Assembly (NCBI GenBank): GCA_026394025.1
Contig: JAPKZC010000182.1
Span: 1 to 5,976 of the forward strand
Reading direction: 5' to 3'
DNA from: Candidatus Solibacter sp.
Lineage (GTDB): Bacteria; Acidobacteriota; Terriglobia; Bryobacterales; Bryobacteraceae
DNA: 5,976 nucleotides
The first letter of the stretch is position 1. Every line of letters starts with the position of its first letter. Below are positions 1 to 5,729 of the stretch, one piece after another. Under the pieces are notes generated by a model that was not told the DNA's origin, ran no database searches, and worked only from the letters and a program-made list of their open reading frames with translations. A program made the position numbers and the translations under genes.

Positions 1-1
1 C

Positions 2-508
2 GGACTGACCTGGAGCGACCTCGAGAGTTTCCTCAAGATGCGAGACGATCTCTACCAGATCGATACGCGCTTCGGACAGCTTGGGCCGCGCGGGATCTTC
101 GGCCAACTGGACCGCCGTGGCGTGCTCGATCACGGGGTCGCCGGTATCGACGGAATCGTGGAAGCGATGAGCTGTCCCCCGGCGGTGGGCCGCGCCAGAA
201 TCCGCGGCGAAACCATCCGCCGCCTGTCCGGTCAGAGCAGAGCGGGCTGTAGTTGGCTGGGGATCTCCAGCGGGGACGGCCGCTCGCTCGACTTGAGCGA
301 TCCATTCGCGGATAAAGAGATCTGGTCAGAACCGCGCATGCCGCCCTGGCATCGCGGGGAACCGATACCCGATATTGCCGGCGACGAACTCTTCGGATCC
401 GATTCCGGCCGGTTGCAGCATTTGCTCGATGCGATGAGGAGGAGATATGGCCGGTCTCGAACCGGGACTCAAGGCTCGCCTGAAACAACTGAGGGTCCGA
501 ATCGATAA
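2..508 (+). CDS. Pup deamidase/ligase (Dop/PafA) family protein, C-terminal part
   Basis: The 5' end lies outside the window; 168 C-terminal residues are visible. Dop and PafA are glutamine-synthetase-fold, ATP-dependent cytosolic enzymes that deamidate, attach or remove the small modifier Pup. The visible part matches the C-terminal region of mycobacterial Dop as I recall it. An LTW segment (residues 2-4) corresponds to LSW. DTRFGQLGPRGIF (21-33) corresponds to the DLQY...KGLY segment. A PP...GRARIRGETIRRLSG stretch (codons around 176-235) corresponds to PP...RAYFRGECLRRF. LDLSDPF (288-308) follows, as in family members outside Actinobacteria. The N-terminal catalytic residues are not in view, so deamidase, depupylase and ligase cannot be separated. 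The last ~20 residues are Arg/Gly/Thr-rich and overlap the start of the next gene by 62 nt, so the natural stop may have been lost or shifted. Family assignment is fairly secure; exact activity is not. Confidence 0.82.
   Translation, partial: GLTWSDLESFLKMRDDLYQIDTRFGQLGPRGIFGQLDRRGVLDHGVAGIDGIVEAMSCPPAVGRARIRGETIRRLSGQSRAGCSWLGISSGDGRSLDLSDPFADKEIWSEPRMPPWHRGEPIPDIAGDELFGSDSGRLQHLLDAMRRRYGRSRTGTQGSPETTEGPNR
436..443 (+). promoter_or_regulatory. Shine-Dalgarno site for the AAA+ gene
   Basis: GAGGAGGA lies three bases upstream of the ATG at 447, inside the end of the Dop/PafA-like gene. It supports the 447 start and translational coupling of the two genes. Confidence 0.6.
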
Positions 509-1494
509 CCCCGACGAGGACACATTCCTGCTGCGCAACGTGCCCGCGGACGCGCACTGCTTCAGCAAGCCGCAGACCAGTGTCCTGGTGAAGCGTCCGC
601 GGGCGGGACTGCCCTTCCTCGTGTGCGTCGACGAGGACCTGGACTATGTTGGGCCGGACCGCGAACTGGCGCGCGCCTTCGCCGCGGCGGACAGGCAGCA
701 GGGGTGGCGCGTCGTTTCCGCCGAAGCCGGCCTGCACCCGCAGGCGGGAGAGGCGGTCCAACATGCGCTGGCGATGCTGGGTTGCGGCGAGCGGGTGGCT
801 GGCCGTGCCAAGCCTCAACCGCAGTTACCGGGCCCCGGCTTGCTCGCCAAGTTCGCCGTGAACCTCACCGCACAGGTCCGCGACGGCTCCGCCCGGTCTG
901 GGCAAGAGCAATCTCTTATATAGCATGGCCGGTCTTCTGGCAGGCGCCCGCCCCAATTGGGAGTTCCTCTCAGTGGACCTTTCCTGCCTGCTGGCAGGGG
1001 TGCTGTGGGAGGGCGAGCGGGAGAAACTGCTCAACGCCGCGCTGAACGAGGCCGCAGTGCGAACGAGCGTGGTGCTCGCGCTGGATCGCCTGGAACTGGC
1101 GGTGATGACGGTGCCGTTGACACCCTGGCTGCTGGCCGGCGCGCTCGACCGGGGCGCGCGCCTCGCCGCCACCTGCCTTCCGCCGCTCTTGGAGAAGCTG
1201 ACGCAGGGACCGCTCGCGCGCCGCATCGACCCCATCGAAGTTACCGAGTTCCCGCGCGAGGACGCCACCGCCGTGCTCGGCCACCTCCGCGAGACGCTCG
1301 CCGCCCATCATCGGGTGGCGATCGACGCGCCGGTGGTCGAGGCGGCGGTGGCGCGTTCGTTGACGCTGGCCGGCCCGCTGCCGGATAAAGCCATCACGCT
1401 GCTGGACGCCGCCGCAGCGCGTGCCGCGCTGCTGAAGCAGACGGCGGTGACGGAGTGCGATGTGTATTTGGCGGCGTCGCGGATGAAAGATTAG
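447..1494 (+). pseudogene. ClpA/B-type AAA+ ATPase, frameshifted with a deletion before Walker A
   Basis: Two frames together make one AAA+ protein. From 447 to about 887 the frame gives an unrecognised N-terminal domain of about 130 residues, then LLAKFAVNLTAQVRDG, which resembles the ClpA/ClpB linker before D1 (LEKYxRDLTxxAxxG). That frame stops at 921-923. From about 889 the +1 frame gives PPGLGKSNLL (Walker A, Lys codon 904-906), VVLALDRLE (Walker B, Asp codon 1084-1086), an Arg-Arg pair at 1219-1224 matching the Clp arginine-finger region, and LPDKAI (1378-1395), the Clp sensor-2 region. In ClpB about 30 residues (the VIGR...NNPVLIG segment) separate the linker from Walker A; here they are absent. 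A deletion of 3n+2 bases, about 89 or 92 nt, explains both the gap and the frame change. The Glu after the Walker B Asp is replaced by Arg. It has one AAA+ domain only, unlike ClpB. It may serve the neighbouring Pup-type enzyme, but that rests only on adjacency. An assembly error is possible. Confidence 0.72.
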
Positions 1495-1590
1495 GCGGCA
1501 GGTGCGCGGGGTTGTATGCTGGCTGATGACAGTCGGCAGGCAGCGCGTCTATTTGCCGCGGCGAGGTAGCGTACGGTCCTTTGGGCCAGT

Positions 1591-1595
1591 GAGGA
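1591..1595 (+). promoter_or_regulatory. Shine-Dalgarno site that favours the ATG at 1602
   Basis: GAGGA ends six bases before the ATG at 1602, a normal spacing. It runs directly into the in-frame ATG at 1596, which is too close to use it. The 1602 start is therefore preferred; the protein differs by only two residues. In the 101 bases between 1495 and 1595 I see no convincing promoter, operator or terminator. Confidence 0.6.
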
Positions 1596-1601
1596 ATGCA
1601 C

Positions 1602-4600
1602 ATGCTGACCCCGTTGGAGGCGGCGGAACTCCTGCGCCGCGCCTCGTTCCAGGTGCGGATCGAGAAGAATGCGAAAGGCATTTGGGAGTGGGGCTCGGCC
1701 TTCTTCGTCACGCGCGATGGCTATGCCTTGACCGCATTTCACAACCTCCCGGCCGCTGTGGTGGCGGCGGGTGGCGGGACTATCGCTGGCATGTGCAACG
1801 ATCGAGAGATTTCCCTGGAGTGCCTAGTCGCGCGCTCCGTATCGGACAAGGAGGGCGATATCGCCCTGCTGAAGTGGAACGCGGTGCCACCGTGCGAGGT
1901 GCCGCACGTCGCCGTGGGGGGGCTGGATCCACAGTGGGACGGGTGGCGGCGGGTCGATTTTTGGCAGGACCGTCCCAGCTGCATCCTGGGCTTTCCTTTC
2001 GAGAACGAGGGCATGGGCGAACGGATCATCGCGGGCCGGATGGACGCGCAACAGCCGCTCTACACCCACTATCTGCACGATCGTGGGGGCGCGGGCGCAA
2101 ACGTTATCGCCAGGCGCACGTGGATGCGCTTTGCGGCCGGGGACGATGCGCGAGACCTGGAAGGCATAAGCGGCGCGGCGCTGCTGGATCTCGTGTCCGG
2201 AAAGGTGGTCGCGGTCGAACACCGCTACGATCCCAAAGGCAACCCGGGGATCATCTACTGCACGGAAAGCGGACCCCACGCGGACCGGCTGAAGATCCCT
2301 TTCGACAGGATTTGCACTGTTCCGCGGGACTACCTGGACTGGGTGTCGAAAGAGAAAGGCTGGATCGATATCCGTGGGTTGCGGGTGGTCGACCAAAAAG
2401 TCAACCGCTTCCCCATCGAGGATCTGTATACGCCGCTTACCACGGTTTCGCTCCAGGAGCGCGCCGGCGCGGAGGGCGGCGGGCCGGGGCAGCGCCAAGC
2501 GCCGCTTCAGGAGGCCCTGCAACACCGGCTCCTGGTGCTGTTGGGCGACCCCGGAGGCGGCAAGACCACGTTCCTGAACCGCATTGCGTACGCTGCCTGC
2601 CAGGCGCTGCTGGGCGAGAAGCCGGCGGCGTGGGCAGGCCTGGTGCCCGGCGTCCCCTGCCCATGGCCGGTATTTCTCAAGGCCAACCGCCTCGCTGCCT
2701 ACATCGGCAAGCACTCACCGGAGCCCCACACCCCGTCAACGGACGCGCCGGAGTGGCTGATCCGTTTCGTGCTGGAAGAACACGCACAACTGGATGCCCA
2801 GTACTCCCGCGGGCAGTTCGGGACAGGCTGCCTGCTGCTGGTGGACGGGCTGGACGAAATCTCCGGCGACGCTGCCCGCAGAAACATGGCGAGCCTGCTG
2901 CAACACACCGCACAGGCGTACACCGGTGCCCGGATCGTGACCAGCAGCCGCCCTCCGGCGTATGTCGGCAAAGTGGTGATCGCGGATTTCGCCTGCGTGC
3001 GCATCGGGCCGCTGGAGAAAGCGGCCGTGGAAACCTTCGTGAACAACTGGTGCGGCTGCGTGCACGGGAAGGGCACTCCGCAGGCGCTCGCACACCGGCA
3101 GGATCTGTTGGGCCAGATCGAAGCCAAGCCGGCCATCCGGGAGATGGCGGTGAACCCGGTGATGCTCACGGCGCTGGCTGCGCTCCACTGGAACGACCGG
3201 CGGCTGCCGGACGATCGCTGGGAGCTGTATGACTCGGTATTGAAGTGGCTGGCGCAGGCGCGCGAAGATATGCCGGGCCGGCTGCTCCCGAAGCAGTGCC
3301 TGAAGATGATGCGGCGCCTAGCCTTGGGAATGCAGGCGGACCCGCGCGGCCGGCAGGTGGAGGTGACGCGCCGCGAGGCCGCGGAGATCCTGGCGCCGTC
3401 CTTCCCCGGCTCAGCGGGGGAGGCGGCCGTGGAAGTGGCGGAGCGCTTCCTGGTAACCGAGGAAACGGACAGCGGCATCGTCGTCGGGCGCGAAGGCCGC
3501 ACCCCCGCGGAGAATACCGTGCGCTTCTGGCACCTGACCTTTCAGGAGTTCCTGGCGGCGCTGGAACTGGCCGACGATCGGGACGCCCGGGGGCGTTGGC
3601 TCTTCGATGGCCAAAACCTGTATCGGACGGAGTGGCGCGAGGTGGTGCTGCTGCTGGCGGCGACGTTGCTCAACGCGGTCGGGACCGCGAGTGCCGAGGA
3701 GTACTTCCGCGAGGTGCTGGATGGCTTGGAGCCGCGCGGCTTGGCCGGGTGGCTGGCGAAGCTACGGGGGCGCCCCACGCTGGCGGAGCGGGCGCGTAGC
3801 GTGGGCTTGATCGGGATGGCCTTGCGGGATCTGCGGGCATCAGGCTATCGTCTGGAGGATCCGCGGTACGAAGAGCACCTGAAGAAGGTGCTGGCGATTT
3901 TCGAGACGAGAGAGGCGGCGGGGATTCCGTTTGAGACGCGTTTGGCAGCGGCGGATGCTTTGGGGCAGGCCGGGGACCCGAGGCTGGAGGACGAGGGCGG
4001 GAAGTGGGTGCGGCTGAAGGGGGGCGAATATTGGATGGGGGCGCAGAAGGAGGACCCTGGAAGCCCGAACTATGACGCGGAGGCACCCGCGGTTGAACTG
4101 GTGCGGAGGGTGACGGTAGGTCCATTTGAGATTGGCCGGTATCCGGTGACGGTGCGGGAATACGGGAAGTTCGTGAAGGGGGAAGAGTACGGGAAGGCCG
4201 AGTGGTGGAGGGCGGGCGGATTCGGGGAGTATGAGGGGCCGGAAGATTGGGGGCGGCAGGAGCGGTATGCGAACCGGCCCGTGGTGGGGGTGAGTTGGTA
4301 TGAAGCGATGGCGTATAGCGAGTGGGCGGGGTGGGGGGGGGTGGGTGGGTATGAAGCGAGGGCGGATGGCGGGTGGGCGGGGGGCCGTTTGTTGACGGAA
4401 GAGGAATGGGAGTACGCGGCGAGGGATGGGGAATCGGGGAAGAGATACCCGTGGGGGAGGGAAGCGCCGGGGCCGAGACTGGCGAACATCGGCGGTCAAG
4501 GACCTGGACATCCGACGCCGGTGGGACTGTACCCGGGAGGGGCGACGGGGAGCGGAGTCCAGGATATGGCAGGGAATGTGTGGGAATGGACAGGAAGTCT

Positions 4601-4742
4601 GTACCGGGGAGGTTCGGAAAACCGTGTGGTGCGGGGCGGCTCGTGGAGCGTCCGCCATGCGAGCGCTGCCTGTGCCTTTCGGGACCACTACCACCCGGGC
4701 ATTCGCTTCAACTTCTACGGGTTTCGTTGCGCCAGGACCTGA
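1602..4742 (+). CDS. Trypsin-like protease - NACHT NTPase - FGE-like sensor, probable DGR target
   Basis: 1046 residues. Residues ~10-240 form a trypsin-like serine protease: GSAFFVTRDGYALTAFHN with catalytic His47, GDIALL with Asp86, and GISGAAL with Ser190. No signal peptide or membrane segment is visible, so it is probably cytosolic. The linker motif FPIEDLYTPL (270-279) precedes the NACHT domain: Walker A GDPGGGKT (315-322), Walker B LLLVDGLDE (411-419), sensor-type TSSRP (447-451). The helical NACHT tail contains FWHLTFQEFLAA (642-653). Residues ~801-1046 are an FGE-sulfatase/C-type-lectin-fold domain with GGEYWMGA, VSWYEA, GRLLTEEEWEYAAR, VQDMAGNVWEW (986-996), RGGSW and a terminal GFR. 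Both active-site Cys positions of true FGE are lost. From the family, NACHT STAND proteins oligomerise on ligand binding and switch on an effector. I infer that the FGE-like end senses and the protease executes, as in prokaryotic NLR-like defence or conflict proteins. The C-terminus looks diversified by a DGR. Domain calls are strong; the defence role is inferred. Confidence 0.92.
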   Translation: MLTPLEAAELLRRASFQVRIEKNAKGIWEWGSAFFVTRDGYALTAFHNLPAAVVAAGGGTIAGMCNDREISLECLVARSVSDKEGDIALLKWNAVPPCEVPHVAVGGLDPQWDGWRRVDFWQDRPSCILGFPFENEGMGERIIAGRMDAQQPLYTHYLHDRGGAGANVIARRTWMRFAAGDDARDLEGISGAALLDLVSGKVVAVEHRYDPKGNPGIIYCTESGPHADRLKIPFDRICTVPRDYLDWVSKEKGWIDIRGLRVVDQKVNRFPIEDLYTPLTTVSLQERAGAEGGGPGQRQAPLQEALQHRLLVLLGDPGGGKTTFLNRIAYAACQALLGEKPAAWAGLVPGVPCPWPVFLKANRLAAYIGKHSPEPHTPSTDAPEWLIRFVLEEHAQLDAQYSRGQFGTGCLLLVDGLDEISGDAARRNMASLLQHTAQAYTGARIVTSSRPPAYVGKVVIADFACVRIGPLEKAAVETFVNNWCGCVHGKGTPQALAHRQDLLGQIEAKPAIREMAVNPVMLTALAALHWNDRRLPDDRWELYDSVLKWLAQAREDMPGRLLPKQCLKMMRRLALGMQADPRGRQVEVTRREAAEILAPSFPGSAGEAAVEVAERFLVTEETDSGIVVGREGRTPAENTVRFWHLTFQEFLAALELADDRDARGRWLFDGQNLYRTEWREVVLLLAATLLNAVGTASAEEYFREVLDGLEPRGLAGWLAKLRGRPTLAERARSVGLIGMALRDLRASGYRLEDPRYEEHLKKVLAIFETREAAGIPFETRLAAADALGQAGDPRLEDEGGKWVRLKGGEYWMGAQKEDPGSPNYDAEAPAVELVRRVTVGPFEIGRYPVTVREYGKFVKGEEYGKAEWWRAGGFGEYEGPEDWGRQERYANRPVVGVSWYEAMAYSEWAGWGGVGGYEARADGGWAGGRLLTEEEWEYAARDGESGKRYPWGREAPGPRLANIGGQGPGHPTPVGLYPGGATGSGVQDMAGNVWEWTGSLYRGGSENRVVRGGSWSVRHASAACAFRDHYHPGIRFNFYGFRCART
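4297..4384 (+). repeat. In-frame 17-codon partial duplication inside the FGE-like domain
   Basis: The segment 4297-4333 recurs at 4348-4384, an offset of 51 bp. The 37-bp copies differ at five positions, and in each case copy 2 has G where copy 1 has A or T. The proteins read YEAMAYSEWAG (900-910) and YEARADGGWAG (917-927). Typical FGE domains have one such copy directly before GRLPTE, so copy 2 accounts for the extra residues here. The frame is kept. Confidence 0.75.
4324..4349 (+). other. G-quadruplex-prone G run on the coding strand
   Basis: Five G-runs of three or more bases with one-base spacers, one run being nine Gs, lie between the two copies of the 17-codon duplication and about 300 bp before the probable DGR variable repeat. 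Encoded residues are WAGWGGVGG. Sequence only; folding and function are untested. The G9 run is also a likely place for sequencing error, although the frame stays open. Confidence 0.55.
4623..4742 (+). repeat. Probable DGR variable repeat (VR) at the gene's 3' end
   Basis: The C-terminal FGE/C-type-lectin end has the standard layout of a DGR target: RVVRGGSW (1008-1015), a diversified stretch (1016-1039), then GFR and a short tail. From 4647 to 4718, 21 of 24 codons end in C or T; the three that do not encode Ala, Arg and Pro, probable framework positions. The preceding 24 codons (4575-4646) have only 8 such codons. This is what adenine-specific mutagenesis of AAC/AAT codons in a template repeat leaves behind. 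Codons at 4683, 4686, 4689, 4692, 4701, 4707, 4710, 4713 and 4716 are the clearest candidates. The exact 5' edge cannot be set without the template repeat, which is not in this window. Confidence 0.75.
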
Positions 4743-4769
4743 ACTTCACCTTGTACTCTTTTCCCTTTA
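4719..4769 (+). promoter_or_regulatory. Probable IMH-like (initiation of mutagenic homing) region
   Basis: GGGTTTCGTTGCGCCAGG closes the candidate variable repeat. After the stop codon comes a pyrimidine-rich tract (4744-4768, 22 of 25 bases C or T) of the CTTTT/CCCTTT kind that often follows DGR variable repeats. Such sequence marks the end of the transferred segment and the priming site. Assigned from position and composition only. Confidence 0.5.
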
Positions 4770-4803
4770 CGCTATTATCCTCCGGGGGCGAGCAGTCGGG
4801 AGT

Positions 4804-4818
4804 CAGGGCGAAGCCCTG
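4804..4818. other. Perfect hairpin with a GCGAAGC core downstream of the VR
   Basis: A six-base perfect stem (CAGGGC/GCCCTG) closes a GAA loop, 61 bases after the stop codon. The core GCGAAGC is known as an unusually stable DNA mini-hairpin. Some DGR targets carry a short hairpin/cruciform just 3' of the homing site that promotes retrohoming, and the position fits. It could instead be a weak terminator: a T-run (4830-4834) follows, but 11 bases after the stem, too far for a classical intrinsic terminator. Confidence 0.6.
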
Positions 4819-4851
4819 CTGGAAAAGTCTTTTTGGATGCGCGCGCAACGC

Positions 4852-4901
4852 GGGCCCCCGGCGGGTGAGCGCCAGGGCTGCGGGCACGGGGCCGCGGGCC
4901 C
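4852..4901. repeat. GC-rich inverted repeat in the convergent intergenic region
   Basis: Arms at 4852-4862 and 4891-4901 pair at 10 of 11 positions around a 28-base loop. It lies between the convergent NACHT and zf-HC2-like genes. It could help end transcription from either side, but neither side has an adjoining T-run, and in such GC-rich sequence chance pairing is possible. Confidence 0.35.
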
Positions 4902-4964
4902 AGCGGGGCACGAGATCGGCTTACGCGCCCCAGGCCCCCAGTCAGCCCCCCCCCCGCCCGCGAA

Positions 4965-5714
4965 CTACTGCGGTCCCATTTCACCCGGCTCGCGCCCCAC
5001 CAGCGCGACTATGTAGGTGCCACGTGGCACGTCGCGTTGCGCCCGCAGTCCTGACCCCTCCTCCACCCACTCCACGACTTGCGGCATGAACGGCGTTCCC
5101 GGCTTCGCGGCCATGATCATGCAAATGGGAAGTGGCCTGGCAGCGGCCCATCGCTCCAGGAGGGCAATGACTTTGCCTTCTCCGCCAACTGCGACGATAG
5201 TCCACTTCGGCTGGCCCGCTTCCCCGCCAGCCTCGGCCTTGACTTCGCTCGGTGCGTCTCCCGAGGAGGGCCGAGGCTTTCCGGCGGACCCGCGAGTCCG
5301 GATGGCACCTCGCACCCTCAGGCCGGAGTCTCCCGCTACCGCAAGTTGGAAAAACGGGGACGAACGCGGCACCAGGCTACGGTACTCCGAGGCGGTGAGG
5401 CTGAGGACAGTACCATCAGTCTCCAGGCCAACGAGACCCAACACCCCGCCTAGTGCTTCTTTGGTGCCGGCCAACGCGGCCCAGATCCTCTCCGCAACTC
5501 CGGCGGGATTCGGAGCCTCCGCGGGGGCTACTCGTTCCGGCAAGTGATCGAAGACTCCGGCCAAACGGTGTACGCCGACCGAACGTGCCGCGCAGGTGTC
5601 GCACTCGACGAAGTGGTTTTCCAGTTCCGCCATCTCCGCGTCAGTTAACCCGCCGAGCGAGTATTGGATCAGTGCTTGTCTGCTCGCGTGCCGGATCTTC
5701 TGTTGCTCGGTCAT
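4965..5714 (-). CDS. zf-HC2-like putative zinc-finger protein with an unrecognised C-terminal domain
   Basis: 249 residues. The N-terminus (9-41) reads like the anti-sigma zinc-finger (zf-HC2) family: a YSLGGLTDAEMAELENH helix pair followed by HFVECDTC, giving H34-x3-C38-x2-C41, with His9 as a possible fourth ligand. Such domains usually bind an ECF sigma factor or a partner protein. There is no transmembrane helix, so a classical membrane anti-sigma factor is unlikely. Residues ~86-160 contain a weakly hydrophobic start and a Gly/Ser/Pro-rich linker. Residues 170-249 look like a compact alpha/beta domain (KWTIVAV, then ICMIMA, VVEWVEE, GTYIVALV) that I do not recognise. AGGAGA at 5721-5726 supports the ATG at 5712-5714. 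The upstream gene ends 15 bp away, so the two are probably one operon. Its target and link to the NACHT gene are unknown. Confidence 0.72.
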   Translation of the reverse strand: MTEQQKIRHASRQALIQYSLGGLTDAEMAELENHFVECDTCAARSVGVHRLAGVFDHLPERVAPAEAPNPAGVAERIWAALAGTKEALGGVLGLVGLETDGTVLSLTASEYRSLVPRSSPFFQLAVAGDSGLRVRGAIRTRGSAGKPRPSSGDAPSEVKAEAGGEAGQPKWTIVAVGGEGKVIALLERWAAARPLPICMIMAAKPGTPFMPQVVEWVEEGSGLRAQRDVPRGTYIVALVGREPGEMGPQ

Positions 5715-5720
5715 CGTCCG

Positions 5721-5726
5721 TCTCCT
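5721..5726 (-). promoter_or_regulatory. Shine-Dalgarno site of the zf-HC2-like gene
   Basis: On the minus strand AGGAGA lies six bases before the ATG at 5714-5712, within the 15-bp gap after the upstream gene's stop codon. Confidence 0.65.
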
Positions 5727-5729
5727 GCT

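Noticed and set aside
33..818. Long minus-strand open frame across the Dop/PafA and AAA+ genes
   Set aside because: Arg-rich low-complexity translation opposite recognisable + strand domains, with no ribosome site or motif.
1495..1595. Sigma70-like promoter before the NACHT gene
   Set aside because: Weak TTGTAT and CTATTT-like words are present, but no -35/-10 pair with good sequence and spacing stands out.
1502..3232. A 576-codon open frame on the + strand overlapping the trypsin-NACHT gene
   Set aside because: Arg/Gly/Pro-rich translation with no domain motif; the overlapping frame carries the trypsin and NACHT motifs. An open frame produced by high GC.
3840..4694. Long minus-strand open frame opposite the FGE-like domain
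   Set aside because: Pro/Arg/Ser-rich translation is the complement of the G-rich coding strand; the + strand frame has the conserved FGE motifs.
4623..4742. A functional formylglycine-generating enzyme (sulfatase maturase) call
   Set aside because: The active-site cysteine positions are not cysteine and there is no sulfatase neighbour; a ligand-binding C-type-lectin-like role fits better.
4804..4834. Rho-independent terminator for the NACHT gene
   Set aside because: The stem is perfect but short, and the T-run begins 11 bases after it, with an A-rich stretch between. Kept as a hairpin, not called a terminator.
4743..4964. Search for a template repeat, small gene or tRNA in the convergent intergenic region
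   Set aside because: No second copy of the variable repeat, no cloverleaf and no credible start with ribosome site. Only the pyrimidine tract, the two inverted repeats and a C10 run (4946-4955) were found.
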